The notes: a model not told the origin generated them from the sequence alone. A stretch of DNA of 64,000 bases from Rhodanobacter sp. FDAARGOS 1247 (GCF_016889805.1 NZ_CP069535.1:3162001-3226000), one strand, 5' to 3'. Positions 41,074 through 50,716 are shown, counted from the stretch's first letter. Made by a program: numbers and translations.

Positions 41074-41652
41074 ATGAATGTCAGCAGCAAGCCAGAACGT
41101 ACCCGGCTGTCAGCCGAAGATTGGGAACTCGCCGCCCTGCAGCTGATCGCCGAGCAGGGCGTGGGCGCGTTGGCGGTGGAAGCTCTCGCCCGCCAGCTCG
41201 GCGTGACCAAGGGCAGTTTCTACTGGCATTTCCGCACCCGTGAAGCGCTGCTGCACGCGGCGCTGGAACGCTGGGAACAGTACGGCGAGCGCGAGGTGCT
41301 GGGCCAGATCGAACAGATCAGTGACCCGCGCAAGCGTCTGCCGGAACTGTTCCGCCGGGTTGCCCACGAATTGCAGCCGCACCGCGTGTATGCCGCGCTG
41401 CTGAAGGCGCTGGATCACCCCCAGGTGGTGCCGGTGATGGCGCGCGTGTCGCAGCGACGGATGGAGTTCCTGACCACGGCCTACCGTGAATCCGGCCTGC
41501 CGCCGCCGCAGGCCTTGAACCGTGCCCGGCTGACCTACGCCGCCTACGTCGGTTTCCTGCAGCTCAATTTCACCCTGGGGCTGCCACGACTGAACCTGGA
41601 GGAGTTCGACGCCTATGTCGAACACATGATCGCGACCCTGATTCCGGCCTGA
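41074..41652 (+). CDS. TetR/AcrR family transcriptional regulator
   Basis: 192 residues. N-terminal helix-turn-helix: ELAALQLIAEQGVGALAVEA then LARQLGVTKGSFYWHFRTRE, a typical TetR recognition helix. The C-terminal ligand domain is all-helical and of no group I recognise. It is divergent from the hydrolase-fadE operon and so probably represses it in response to an acyl-CoA or fatty acid; this role is inferred from position. ATG 41074 with no strong Shine-Dalgarno. An intrinsic terminator follows directly. Confidence 0.9.
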   Translation: MNVSSKPERTRLSAEDWELAALQLIAEQGVGALAVEALARQLGVTKGSFYWHFRTREALLHAALERWEQYGEREVLGQIEQISDPRKRLPELFRRVAHELQPHRVYAALLKALDHPQVVPVMARVSQRRMEFLTTAYRESGLPPPQALNRARLTYAAYVGFLQLNFTLGLPRLNLEEFDAYVEHMIATLIPA

Positions 41653-41675
41653 ACAGGAAGCTGCGGAAAGCCCCG

Positions 41676-41704
41676 AACGGCGCCATCTGGCGCCGTTTTT
41701 GTTG
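41676..41704 (+). terminator. Rho-independent terminator of the TetR gene
   Basis: Perfect 9-bp stem AACGGCGCC/GGCGCCGTT (41676-41684, 41689-41697), 4-nt loop, then TTTTTGTTG. Confidence 0.9.
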
Positions 41705-41779
41705 CATGAAACCTTGCAATACCAGTGCCTGCAAACTACCGTTTCAGATCACTTTTTGAAAAAACCTCAAGAGGACACG

Positions 41780-43564
41780 ATGGCCAGCAAGCTGGAAGCG
41801 CTCGCGCAGTGGGTCGATGAAGTTGCCGCCCTGACCCGCCCCGCGAAGATTCACTGGTGCGACGGCTCGGATGCCGAATATCAATCCCTGGTGCAGGAGA
41901 TGCTGGCCGACGGCACCCTGATCGAACTGAACCAGCAGACCCATCCGGGCTGCTACCTGCACCGCTCCCACCCCACCGATGTGGCCCGGGTCGAACACCT
42001 CACCCTGGTCTGCCACCCGAACCGGGAAGACTCGGGCCCGAACAACCACTGGATGGACCCGGCCGAAGCGCACGCGAAGATCGACGCCCTGTTCGACGGC
42101 TGCATGGCAGGCCGCACCATGTACGTGATCCCGTACTGCATGGGCCCGATCGACTCGCCGCTGTCGCGCTGCGGCGTGGAGATCACCGATAGCCCGTACG
42201 TGGTCGCCAACATGAAGATCATGACCCGCATGGGCGCCGCCGCGCAGGCGCGCATCGAGCGCGAGGGCAGCTTCGTCAAGGGCCTGCACTCGAAGGGTGA
42301 ACTCGACCCCGAGCGTCGCTGGATCATGCATTTCCCGGCCGAGCTGTCGATCAAGTCCTACGGCTCCGGCTACGGCGGCAACGCCCTGCTGGGCAAGAAG
42401 TGCCACGCACTGCGCATCGCCTCGAACCAGGCCCGCACGGAAGGCTGGCTGGCCGAGCACATGCTGATCGTGGGCATCGAGAACCCGCAGGGCGAAACGC
42501 ACTACGTCGCCGCCGCGTTCCCCTCCGCCTGCGGCAAGACCAACCTCGCCATGCTGATTCCGCCGGAAGGCTACCGCCAGGCCGGCTGGAAGGTGTGGAC
42601 CGTGGGCGACGACATCTGCTGGATGCGTCCCGGCGCGGATGGACGGCTGTATGCAATCAACCCGGAAGCGGGTTTCTTCGGCGTGGCGCCGGGCACCAGC
42701 AACGCCACCAACCCGAACGCGCTGAAGAGCATTTCGCACGACACCATCTTCACCAACGTGGCCGTCACCGCCGACAACCAGCCGTGGTGGGAAGGCCTGC
42801 CCGGCACGCCGGTCACCGACTGGCAGGGGCGTCCGCATGACCCGGCCAATGGCCCGGCCGCGCATCCCAACTCCCGCTTCACCGTCAGCGCGAAACAGTG
42901 CCCGACCTGGTCGGAAATAGCCGAGGCGCCCCAGGGCGTGCCGATCAGCGCAATCGTGTTCGGCGGTCGTCGCCCCTCGCTGCTGCCGCTGGTGATGGAA
43001 TCGCGCGACTGGACGCACGGCGTGCTGATGGGCGCCGCGATGGGTTCGGAAACCACCGCCGCCGCCACCGGCGCGGTCGGCGTGCTGCGCCGCGACTCGA
43101 TGGCGATGAAGCCGTTTGCCGGCTATCACTACGGCGACTATTTCGCGCACTGGCTGTCGTTCGACCAGCCAGGCGCGAAGCTGCCGAAGGTGTTTCACGT
43201 CAACTGGTTCCGCAAGGGCGCCGACGGCAAGTTCCTGTGGCCAGGCTTCGGCGACAACCTGCGCGTACTGGAATGGATGATCGATCGCGCCGAAGGCCGC
43301 GTCAGCGGCGTGGAGACGCCGATCGGCATCCTGCCGGCCGAAGGCGAGCTGAAGCTGGACGGCCTCAAGCTCGACCAGGCGCAACTGGACGAACTGCTCG
43401 ACGTGGACCAGGCCGGCTGGCAGGCCGAACTGGCCGCCATCGGCGACTACCTGCAGACCTTCGCCCCGCGCCTGCCCGAGTCGTTGCACCGGGAGCAGCA
43501 GCGGGTTGCCGACGCACTGGACAGCGCCGCTGACCAGCCGCGCCGCGAAGCAGCGGCGTCCTGA
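41780..43564 (+). CDS. pckG: Phosphoenolpyruvate carboxykinase (GTP)
   Basis: 594 residues, the GTP-dependent class. The nucleotide P-loop is FPSACGKTNLAML, the substrate loop has YGGNALLGKKCHALRIA, the guanine/metal region GWKVWTVGDDICWM, and the C-terminal FGDNLRVLEWMIDR. It converts oxaloacetate to PEP, the entry to gluconeogenesis. ATG 41780 has AGAGGA 6-11 bp upstream; the frame extends to 41699 inside the leader. Its place next to fadE fits growth on fatty acids, where gluconeogenesis is required. Monocistronic between two hairpins. Confidence 0.95.
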   Translation: MASKLEALAQWVDEVAALTRPAKIHWCDGSDAEYQSLVQEMLADGTLIELNQQTHPGCYLHRSHPTDVARVEHLTLVCHPNREDSGPNNHWMDPAEAHAKIDALFDGCMAGRTMYVIPYCMGPIDSPLSRCGVEITDSPYVVANMKIMTRMGAAAQARIEREGSFVKGLHSKGELDPERRWIMHFPAELSIKSYGSGYGGNALLGKKCHALRIASNQARTEGWLAEHMLIVGIENPQGETHYVAAAFPSACGKTNLAMLIPPEGYRQAGWKVWTVGDDICWMRPGADGRLYAINPEAGFFGVAPGTSNATNPNALKSISHDTIFTNVAVTADNQPWWEGLPGTPVTDWQGRPHDPANGPAAHPNSRFTVSAKQCPTWSEIAEAPQGVPISAIVFGGRRPSLLPLVMESRDWTHGVLMGAAMGSETTAAATGAVGVLRRDSMAMKPFAGYHYGDYFAHWLSFDQPGAKLPKVFHVNWFRKGADGKFLWPGFGDNLRVLEWMIDRAEGRVSGVETPIGILPAEGELKLDGLKLDQAQLDELLDVDQAGWQAELAAIGDYLQTFAPRLPESLHREQQRVADALDSAADQPRREAAAS

Positions 43565-43574
43565 ACTGACCGAT

Positions 43575-43603
43575 CGCGGGCAGGCCGCCACGGCCTGCCC
43601 GCG
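43575..43603. terminator. Hairpin after pckG
   Basis: Perfect 12-bp stem CGCGGGCAGGCC/GGCCTGCCCGCG with a 5-nt loop, 10 bp after the stop. No T tract, so the stop would be weaker or Rho-assisted. Confidence 0.6.
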
Positions 43604-43680
43604 CGGCTTCAAACCCTTTCGCGCGGTGGCGCATCCAAGCTGGCAAGATGAACGCCGCCTGCCCCGCTCTCGGAAGCACC

Positions 43681-44226
43681 ATGTCGCCTGCCCCAGCGGG
43701 AACCAACGACAGCGATGACGTGCGCGCCGCCGCTGCCGGCGACCGCCGCGCGTTTCAACGGCTGTACCAGTTGCACGTGGGGCGGGTGCACGGCGCGGTG
43801 TACCGGCTCGCCGGCTACGACCATGCGCGCGCCGAGGATCTCACCCAGGATGCCTTCATCCGCGCGTGGCAGAAGCTGCCAGGCTTCCGTCATGAAAGCG
43901 CGTTCGGCACCTGGTTGTACCGGCTGGCGGTGAACGTGGCGCTGATGGACATCCGCGCCCGCGGCGCCGATCCGGTCAGCATGATGGACGAGGAAGACCT
44001 GCCCGATGCCGGCAGCACGCCGTTCTGCGCCGCCGAGCGCGAGGAGCTGGAACATGCCGTGGGCAAGCTGCCGCCGCGGGCCCGCGCGGTGCTGGTGCTG
44101 CACGACGTCGAAGGCTGGAAGCACGAGGAAATCAGTGCCGAACTGGGCATGGCGGTGGGCACCTCGAAGGCGCAGTTGCACCGCGCCCGCGGCCTGCTGC
44201 GCAAGGTATTGGGAGAAAGCTCATGA
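43681..44226 (+). CDS. ECF-type RNA polymerase sigma factor
   Basis: 181 residues, with region 2 (DLTQDAFIRAWQKLPGFR, WLYRLAVNVALM) and region 4 (LPPRARAVLVLHDVEGWKHE, AVGTSKAQLHRARGLLR). Region 1 and 3 are absent, as in the ECF group. GGAAG lies upstream of the chosen ATG; another in-frame ATG at 43648 is possible. Its stop overlaps the next ATG (ATGA), which encodes a membrane protein of anti-sigma type, so the pair probably works as a switch. Regulon unknown; a DUF4097 protein follows in the operon. Confidence 0.92.
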   Translation: MSPAPAGTNDSDDVRAAAAGDRRAFQRLYQLHVGRVHGAVYRLAGYDHARAEDLTQDAFIRAWQKLPGFRHESAFGTWLYRLAVNVALMDIRARGADPVSMMDEEDLPDAGSTPFCAAEREELEHAVGKLPPRARAVLVLHDVEGWKHEEISAELGMAVGTSKAQLHRARGLLRKVLGESS

Positions 44227-44666
44227 ATGAATTCGAATGGCGTCGACAGATGCGCGAGCTGCGCCAGCCGGTGTCGCCATCGCGCGACCTCTGGGCGGGC
44301 ATCGACTCGGCGCTCGATCAGGCCGAACACCGCGACGGGAGCGCAGGCAGCCATGCCCCCGCGCATCGGCGACGCTGGCTGTTCGGCGCGGCACTCGCCG
44401 CATCGCTGCTGCTGGCCGCCGGCATCGGCTGGCACGCCACGCGCGGCCCGGCCGACATCGTGACCACCCGGGTCGCCGCGAACACCACCTCGTGGAAGCC
44501 GTCCGACCCACGGCTCAGCGGCGCCGCCATCGAACTGGATGCCGCCCGCATGGAGCTGCAACTGGCGATCCGGCAGGCGCCTGACTCGCTCGCGCTGCAA
44601 CGTCTGCTCGGCCGCACCGAACAGCAACAATCCCAACTTCGCCAACTGGCCAACCAGTCCGGCTGA
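44223..44666 (+). CDS. Putative membrane anti-sigma factor
   Basis: 147 residues: a cytoplasmic N-terminal region (about 1-50), one membrane helix (WLFGAALAASLLLAAGIGW, about 52-70), and a periplasmic C-terminal domain with heptad-like Leu/Gln (LAIRQAPDSLALQRLLGRTE). Coupled by ATGA to the sigma factor. This is the topology of RseA/RsiW-type anti-sigma factors, though no zinc-binding HxxxCxxC motif is visible. Function therefore rests on context. Confidence 0.72.
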   Translation: MNEFEWRRQMRELRQPVSPSRDLWAGIDSALDQAEHRDGSAGSHAPAHRRRWLFGAALAASLLLAAGIGWHATRGPADIVTTRVAANTTSWKPSDPRLSGAAIELDAARMELQLAIRQAPDSLALQRLLGRTEQQQSQLRQLANQSG

Positions 44667-44683
44667 TATATCAAGGAACAAGC

Positions 44684-45589
44684 ATGAAAACCGCACGCTA
44701 TCTTCCGTTGCTGCTGTGCTTCTGCATCGGCCAGGCCCTGGCCGACACGCCGATCAACCTGCACCACGACGCCTCGGCTAACGCCAGGGTCAGCATCAGC
44801 AACGTCGCCGGCACGGTGAACGTGATCGCCTGGGATCGCAACGAGGTGCAGGTCAGCGGCCGCCTCGGCGAGGGCGCCAAGCCATTGGCGATCACCGGCA
44901 GCAAGGACCACCTGGAAATCAAGGTGGAACCCAAGGGAAGCTCCGGCGGCTGGTTCAACTGGGGCGGCGACAACAACATGTCCGCCACCACGCTGGAACT
45001 GCACGTGCCCAGGGCCGCCTCGCTCGAGGTCGACGTGATCAGCGCACCGCTGGTGATCGACGGCATGGACGGCGGCAGCATCGAGGTCAACACCGTGAGT
45101 GGCAAGGCGCGCATCAATGCACGCACGCCCTCGCTGACGGTGGACAGCGTCAGCGGCGGCATCGAGCAGGCCGGGCATGCGGACAAGGTCGAACTGCAGA
45201 CGGTCAGCGGGGACATCCTCGCTCCCTCGCTCGGCAACCAGGTCGAGCTGCAAACCATCTCCGGACGCATCCAGGCCAGCGGGGGCCCGTGGCAGAAACT
45301 CACGCTCAGCACCGTGTCGGGCAATGTGCAATTGAACGGCGGGCTGACCGCCGGCGGCAGCATCGATATCGACAGCATGAGCGGCGACGTGCAACTGCAG
45401 GTCCCCGCCAGCACGGACGCCAGCCTGCACGCCACCAGCTTCAGCGGCAATCTGCGCAGCGACTTCGGCACGGCGACGCAGCCCGAACACGGCCCGGGCA
45501 GTTCGCTCGATGCCCGCCTGGGCAACGGCCAAGGCAAGATCAACGTCGAGACCTTCAGCGGTGACCTGCGCGTGCGTCGGCAGGATTGA
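44684..45589 (+). CDS. DUF4097 family (adhesin-like beta-helix) exported protein
   Basis: 301 residues with a signal peptide (LLLCFCIGQALA). The mature part is a repeating beta-helix of short strands such as VEVNTVSGKARI, LTVDSVSGGIEQ, VELQTVSGDILA and VELQTISGRIQA, the SG-turn pattern of DUF4097. Located 17 bp after the anti-sigma gene, so it is in the same operon and likely belongs to the envelope response governed by the sigma factor. Cell location periplasmic or surface. Function otherwise unknown. A strong terminator follows. Confidence 0.85.
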   Translation: MKTARYLPLLLCFCIGQALADTPINLHHDASANARVSISNVAGTVNVIAWDRNEVQVSGRLGEGAKPLAITGSKDHLEIKVEPKGSSGGWFNWGGDNNMSATTLELHVPRAASLEVDVISAPLVIDGMDGGSIEVNTVSGKARINARTPSLTVDSVSGGIEQAGHADKVELQTVSGDILAPSLGNQVELQTISGRIQASGGPWQKLTLSTVSGNVQLNGGLTAGGSIDIDSMSGDVQLQVPASTDASLHATSFSGNLRSDFGTATQPEHGPGSSLDARLGNGQGKINVETFSGDLRVRRQD

Positions 45590-45627
45590 ACAGGCCAGGC
45601 GTGGCCCAGCCCGCCACGCACAAATGA

Positions 45628-45658
45628 AAACGCCGTCGCGCAAGCGACGGCGTTTCTG
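45628..45658. terminator. Bidirectional terminator
   Basis: Perfect 12-bp stem AAACGCCGTCGC/GCGACGGCGTTT with a GCAA loop. T run on the plus side and A run on the minus side allow it to stop both the DUF4097 operon and the convergent gene. Confidence 0.9.
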
Positions 45659-45688
45659 TTCGGGCTGCGACGAGCGCTGCCGCGTCGC

Positions 45689-46600
45689 TCAGAGATCCTG
45701 GTGGTACTGCACGTATGGCGTACGCGACTGGTCCGGCTCGGGACCCACCGGCGTGTTGGCCGGCGTACCGGAGGACCACAGGTTCTGCGCGCCGACGCTC
45801 AGCGAGCCGCGCCACGGCAGGCGCCATGTCACGCCCAGATCGATGCTGTTCCAGCGGCGATCGGCGTTGAGGTCGCCGGGAATGGCCACTTGCGGCTGCA
45901 TCGTGCGCCCCGTCAGCACACCGCTCAACGAGCCGTGGTCGACACCGAAACTCAGCACCTTCTGGTCCAGCGTATCGACGCCGAGCAGATTGCCGGGAAG
46001 CAGGTGGATGCGGCCGACGCTGGCCCCCAGGTCGATGCCGCTCTTGCTGCCCAGTGCGAGCCGGCCGCGGGCATTGAGCTGCGCGCTGTTGTCAAAACTG
46101 GAAAGGCCATCCACGCCCGGCGCCGCACCCGGCAGGACGCGCGGCAACACATTGCCCGCGTTCGGTGCGCTGTTGGTGCCCACGCTGACGCCCACGCTGT
46201 AGCGGCCGGTCGCATAGGTGGCGCCCACTTCGCTGCCGCGCAAACGCTGCCCCGGATGGGTCCAGGAAAGCTCGCTCACCTCGGCATGCGCCTGCAAGCG
46301 GGGGCCGAGGCCGTATTCCACACCGGTGCTGGTCACGCTGGACCCGTCCAGCACGCGCAAGGCCAGCGGAGAATGACTGGCCATGGTCTCGGCCGTGCTG
46401 CTGCGATCGGTCTTCAGCGACAGCACGTGGCCATCGGCCGTGCGCCACAGCGGCACCAGCATGCCCGCTTCCGCCTGGGTGGCGGAGGCCGCCGGCTGCG
46501 CCAGCAGATCATCGGCCATCCTGTTGTCGGCGCCCACGGACTGACCGGCCGCGGCAAGCGGCAACGCAACGGTCAGCAGGAGGGCGGAGAGGCGGCGCAT
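45689..46600 (-). CDS. Exported, probable outer-membrane beta-barrel protein
   Basis: 303 residues with a signal peptide (MRRLSALLLTVALPLAAAGQ). The mature part alternates short hydrophobic strands and polar turns (SLKTDRSSTAE, GVEYGLGPRLQAHAEVSEL, ATGRYSVGVSVGTNSAP), which suggests a beta barrel. The C-terminus is VQYHQDL and lacks the usual final Phe. I do not recognise a named family. ATG at 46598-46600; the frame extends seven codons further. Convergent with the ECF operon, sharing its terminator. Confidence 0.6.
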   Translation of the reverse strand: MRRLSALLLTVALPLAAAGQSVGADNRMADDLLAQPAASATQAEAGMLVPLWRTADGHVLSLKTDRSSTAETMASHSPLALRVLDGSSVTSTGVEYGLGPRLQAHAEVSELSWTHPGQRLRGSEVGATYATGRYSVGVSVGTNSAPNAGNVLPRVLPGAAPGVDGLSSFDNSAQLNARGRLALGSKSGIDLGASVGRIHLLPGNLLGVDTLDQKVLSFGVDHGSLSGVLTGRTMQPQVAIPGDLNADRRWNSIDLGVTWRLPWRGSLSVGAQNLWSSGTPANTPVGPEPDQSRTPYVQYHQDL

Positions 46601-46842
46601 GGTCGGAAACCGGTAACTCACTCGAGCGAAAGCGTGATTGGGTGCAAGTGTACCTCGTTTTACGTTTTACTAACACCCTGAAAAGCTGCCGAAACGCACA
46701 TATTGGGACTCGGCGAGGACATTCGACCCCTGACCCGCGCCGGGGTTCCCCGGCTCGACGCTAGCGGCGAAGCGGGCTTACACGATATAAAGGCGTGTCG
46801 TCCCGGCTCAACCAGGTCGTCCCGGAAGCAGCCTTTAGCCTC

Positions 46843-49743
46843 ATGAGCGCCACACCGACGATCCGCCCCTCTTCGTCACCACCGGTGTCGCGAGACCCTG
46901 CGGCCCTGCACGCGGCGGTCGAACGCCTGTTCGAGGCGGCGGATGCCGCCGGCGTGATGGAGATTTGCGAGCTGGTGCTGACCCATTTCGGTGTCCAGGG
47001 ACATCTGCGCTGGCGGCGGCGGGACGAACAGGTCGCGCACCTGGCCGGCCAGCTGGACCTCGCCGAAGACCCGCAAGGTTCGCGCACCCTGATCCTGGAA
47101 TGGGCCGACCTGCCGCTGGCCGATGTCACGCGCGACCAGCTGGAGTGGCTGGGTCGGCTGGCCGACATCCGCCTGCGCCAGCTTGCCGAGACCAGCCGCC
47201 TGTACGAGGCCATTTCGCGCCTGGCCCTGGCCGAGCGCCTGCAACGCGCGCTCTACGCCATCGCCGAACAGGCGGGCGCCGGGCACGACATGCCCGAGAT
47301 GATGCGCTCGCTGCATGCCATCGTCAGCAGCCTGATGTACGCGGAAAACTTCTACATCGTGCTGTACGACGCGGCAACCGACACGGTCCGCTTCCCCTAT
47401 TACGTCGACATCGCCGACACCGATCCGCCGCCGCCGGACCAGAGCGTGCCGATGCACGAGCTGCTGCACAGCCTGACCTGGAACCTGTTGCAGGAAGGCC
47501 GGCCACTGATGGGTTCCATCGACGAGCTGAGGCAGCAGTTCGGCGACCGCTTCGTGCTGGTCGGCCCCAGCTGCGAGCACTGGCTCGGCGCACCGCTGCT
47601 GCGTGCCGGTCGCGTGGTCGGCGGCATCGTGATGCAGAGCTACCGGCCGGATACGCATTATTCGCGGCACGACCTGGACCTGCTCAACTACGTGGCCCAG
47701 CACGTGCAGACGGCGCTGGAACGACGCGAGGCGCACATCGAACTGGGCCGCCGCGTCACCGACCGCACGGCGGCGCTGCGCGAGGCCAACCGCGTGCTGC
47801 GCCAGCAGGTGCTGCAGCGGCAGCGCGGGGAACGCCTGCAGGCGGCGCTGTTCCGCATCGCGGAACTGGCCAACACCGCCGAAAGCCTGGAGAAGTTCTA
47901 CGCCGCTACCCACCAGGTGATCAGCGGCCTGCTGTACGCGCGCAATTTCTACATCGCCCTGGTCGACGAGGAAAGCGGGCAGCTCACCTTCCCGTATTCG
48001 GTGGACGACATCGACAACGTGCGCCCACCACGGGCGCATGGTCGCGGCGCGACGGAATACGTGCTGCGCCATGCGAAGCCGCTGCTGGCGACGCCGGCCG
48101 AGATCGAGCGACTCAGCGCGCTCGGCGAGATCAGCCATTTCGGCACCCGCTCGGTGTGCTGGCTTGGCGTGCCGCTGATCTGGGGCGGCAAGGCGACCGG
48201 CGTGCTGGCGCTGCAAAGCTACTCGCCCGAACACACCTACAACGAGCGCGACCAGGAACTGCTGACCTTCGTCAGCTACCACATCGCCAACGCGCTGCAA
48301 CGCAAGCAGGCGGCAACCTCGCTGAAGCAGGCCTACGCCGGGCTGGAACGCCGCGTCACCGAACGTACCCGCGCCCTGGCACTGGCCAATCGCGACCTGC
48401 GTGAACAGATCGCCGAGCGCGAGCGCGTCGAGCGCCGGTTGAAGTACGAGACGCTGCACGACTCGCTGACCGGCCTGCCGAACCGCACCCTGCTGCTGCA
48501 ACGCCTCGAACAGGCGATGCAGCGCTACATCGCCAGTCCGAACGAACAGTTCGCGGTGCTGTTCATCGACCTGGACCGCTTCAAGGTGATCAACGATTCG
48601 GTCGGGCACCTGGTCGGCGACGACCTGCTGTTCCAGGTGGGTGGCCGGATTCGCGCCTGCCTGAAAACGCGCGACGTGGTGGCGCGGCTGGGCGGCGACG
48701 AATTCGCCGTGCTGCTGGAAGGCATCGTGGACACCGCCAAGCCGATGCTGATCGCCGATCGCATCATCAGCGAACTGCAGACGCCGTTCCGGCTCGGCAC
48801 CAAGGAGATCTTCACCTCGGCATCGATCGGCATCGCACTGTCCAGCCCGCATTACCGCCAGCCCGAGGAGCTGCTGCGCGACGCCGACGCGGCGATGTAC
48901 AACGCGAAGGATGGCGGCCGCCACCGCGCGGCGATGTTCGACGACCGCCTGCGCCGCGAGGCGCTGTCGCTGCTGGACATGGAAAGCGACCTGCGCCACG
49001 CGCTCAGCCGCAACGAATTCGAGCCGTTCTATCAGCCGATCGTGGAACTCTCCGACGGGCGCGTCACCGGCTACGAGGCGCTATTGCGCTGGCATCATCC
49101 CGAACGCGGCCTGCTGTCGCCGGGCGATTTCCTGCTGATCGCCGAGGAATGCGGCTGCGCCGAGGCAATCGACTGGCAGATCTTCGAGCAGGTGTGCACC
49201 CAGGCCGTGCGCCTGATCGGCACCGAAGGCTTCATCAGCATCAACGTGTCCGGCCGGCACTTCCGGGTGGCCGATCTCGACCAGCGCCTGCTGGCGCTGT
49301 TCAACCAGTACGCCGTGCCCACCCGCTGCATCCGCATCGAGGTCACCGAGCATGCGCTGCTGGAGAATCCGACCCAGGTCAAACAGATGCTGCAGAACCT
49401 GCGCAGCCACGGCGTTGGCATCGCGCTGGATGACTTCGGCACCGGCTATTCCTCGCTCAGCTATCTTCACCAGTATCCGTTCGAGACGCTGAAGATCGAT
49501 CGCTCCTTCATTACCGAGCTGCCGCCGGACGACACCGAGACCCAGGGCCTGGCGCTGGTGCGCGCGATCCAGGTGCTGGCCGACTCGCTGCAGATGAAGG
49601 TGATCGCCGAAGGCATCGAGGAAGAGTCGCAACGCCAGGCGCTGATGCGCGTGGGTTGCCGCTACGGCCAGGGATTCCTGTTCGCCCGGCCGCAACCGGC
49701 CAGCACGTGGCTCAGTGCGGACAAGCCCCTGCTGCTGGCCTGA
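46843..49743 (+). CDS. GAF-GAF-GGDEF-EAL bifunctional cyclic-di-GMP protein
   Basis: 966 residues, no membrane segment. Two GAF repeats (each with SLMYAENFYIVLYD / GLLYARNFYIALVD and an HWLGAPLL / CWLGVPLI core), a coiled coil, GGDEF domain (DSLTGLPNRTLLLQRL, DLDRFKVINDSVGH, intact GGDEF) and EAL domain (GYEALLRWHHP, FISINVSG, LDDFGTGYSSLSYL, LKIDRSFI, AEGIEEESQ). Both active sites look intact. The I-site position reads KTRD, not RxxD, so feedback inhibition is probably lost. A TATAAA box at 46786-46791 favours the ATG at 46843 over a GTG at 46795. Confidence 0.92.
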   Translation: MSATPTIRPSSSPPVSRDPAALHAAVERLFEAADAAGVMEICELVLTHFGVQGHLRWRRRDEQVAHLAGQLDLAEDPQGSRTLILEWADLPLADVTRDQLEWLGRLADIRLRQLAETSRLYEAISRLALAERLQRALYAIAEQAGAGHDMPEMMRSLHAIVSSLMYAENFYIVLYDAATDTVRFPYYVDIADTDPPPPDQSVPMHELLHSLTWNLLQEGRPLMGSIDELRQQFGDRFVLVGPSCEHWLGAPLLRAGRVVGGIVMQSYRPDTHYSRHDLDLLNYVAQHVQTALERREAHIELGRRVTDRTAALREANRVLRQQVLQRQRGERLQAALFRIAELANTAESLEKFYAATHQVISGLLYARNFYIALVDEESGQLTFPYSVDDIDNVRPPRAHGRGATEYVLRHAKPLLATPAEIERLSALGEISHFGTRSVCWLGVPLIWGGKATGVLALQSYSPEHTYNERDQELLTFVSYHIANALQRKQAATSLKQAYAGLERRVTERTRALALANRDLREQIAERERVERRLKYETLHDSLTGLPNRTLLLQRLEQAMQRYIASPNEQFAVLFIDLDRFKVINDSVGHLVGDDLLFQVGGRIRACLKTRDVVARLGGDEFAVLLEGIVDTAKPMLIADRIISELQTPFRLGTKEIFTSASIGIALSSPHYRQPEELLRDADAAMYNAKDGGRHRAAMFDDRLRREALSLLDMESDLRHALSRNEFEPFYQPIVELSDGRVTGYEALLRWHHPERGLLSPGDFLLIAEECGCAEAIDWQIFEQVCTQAVRLIGTEGFISINVSGRHFRVADLDQRLLALFNQYAVPTRCIRIEVTEHALLENPTQVKQMLQNLRSHGVGIALDDFGTGYSSLSYLHQYPFETLKIDRSFITELPPDDTETQGLALVRAIQVLADSLQMKVIAEGIEEESQRQALMRVGCRYGQGFLFARPQPASTWLSADKPLLLA

Positions 49744-49749
49744 AGCAGT

Positions 49750-50649
49750 TCACTGGGCGGTATCCGGCGCCGCCGGCGCCGCACTTTCACTGAGCAGATG
49801 CTCGGCATCGATGCGGTCGAAGTGGTAGCGCTGCGCACAAAACTCGCAGATCACCTCGATCTCGTTGTCGCGGGCCAGCAGGGCCGCTTCCACTTCCTCG
49901 CGACCCAGCGAACGCAGCATCGCCGTCACCCGTTCGCGGCTGCAGCTGCATCCGAATGCCAGTGGCCGGGGTTCGAACAGGCGCACCGACTCCTCGTGAT
50001 AGAGGCGGTACAGCAGCTGCTCCGGCGCAACGCCCAGCAACTCCTCCACGCCCAGGGTCGCGGTGAGCTGCAGCACGCGGTTCCACGCATCCTCGTCGTG
50101 CACGGCGTCGATGCCACCCTCGCCGGGCATCTTCTGCAGCATCAGCCCGACGGCGTGTTCGCCATCAGCGGCCAGCACGATGCGCGCCGGCAACTGTTCG
50201 GACTTCACGAAATAGTCTTCCAGCGAATCGGCCAGGCCGGCGTGCCGCAACTCGACCAGGCCCTGGTAACGCTGGCCGCGATCCACGTTGCCGATGGTGA
50301 TCGCCATGATCGCATCGGACAATGCGTCCAGTGCCAGCGGTGCAGGCAGGGGTTCGCTCCAGCGTGCCAGTCCGCGCAGGTGTCCCTGATCGTTGCACTC
50401 GGCAAACAGCAGGCGCAGCGCGCCGGAGCTCTTCAGTTCCAGCGACAGCGCGCCATCGAGCTTGATGTTGCCGGTAAGCAGCGCGCTGGCCGCCAGCGCC
50501 TCACCAAGCAGGCTGCGCAGTGGCAGCGGATACTCCGCGCGCGTGGCCACTTCGCGCCAGGCCGGTCCGAGCCGGACCAGCGCCCCGCGCACGCCGGCGC
50601 GTTCCAGCAGGAAGCGATGCAGTACGTCTTCGACAGGCAGGTTTTCCAC
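49750..50649 (-). CDS. hslO: Redox-regulated chaperone Hsp33
   Basis: 299 residues. The zinc/redox switch is FGCSCSRERV (CxC) and ICEFCAQRYHFD (CxxC) near the C-terminus. N-terminal blocks LRSLLGEALAASALLTGNIK and KSSGALRLLFAECN match Hsp33. Oxidation forms disulfides at these cysteines, unfolds the linker and activates holdase function in the cytoplasm. ATG at 50647-50649. Convergent with the GGDEF-EAL gene. Confidence 0.95.
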   Translation of the reverse strand: MENLPVEDVLHRFLLERAGVRGALVRLGPAWREVATRAEYPLPLRSLLGEALAASALLTGNIKLDGALSLELKSSGALRLLFAECNDQGHLRGLARWSEPLPAPLALDALSDAIMAITIGNVDRGQRYQGLVELRHAGLADSLEDYFVKSEQLPARIVLAADGEHAVGLMLQKMPGEGGIDAVHDEDAWNRVLQLTATLGVEELLGVAPEQLLYRLYHEESVRLFEPRPLAFGCSCSRERVTAMLRSLGREEVEAALLARDNEIEVICEFCAQRYHFDRIDAEHLLSESAAPAAPDTAQ

Positions 50650-50716
50650 AGGCGGTGATTCCGTTTCGATTCAATCGGCCGAGATGGGGTCGCCATGGCG
50701 CCCGCACAACGCCCCT

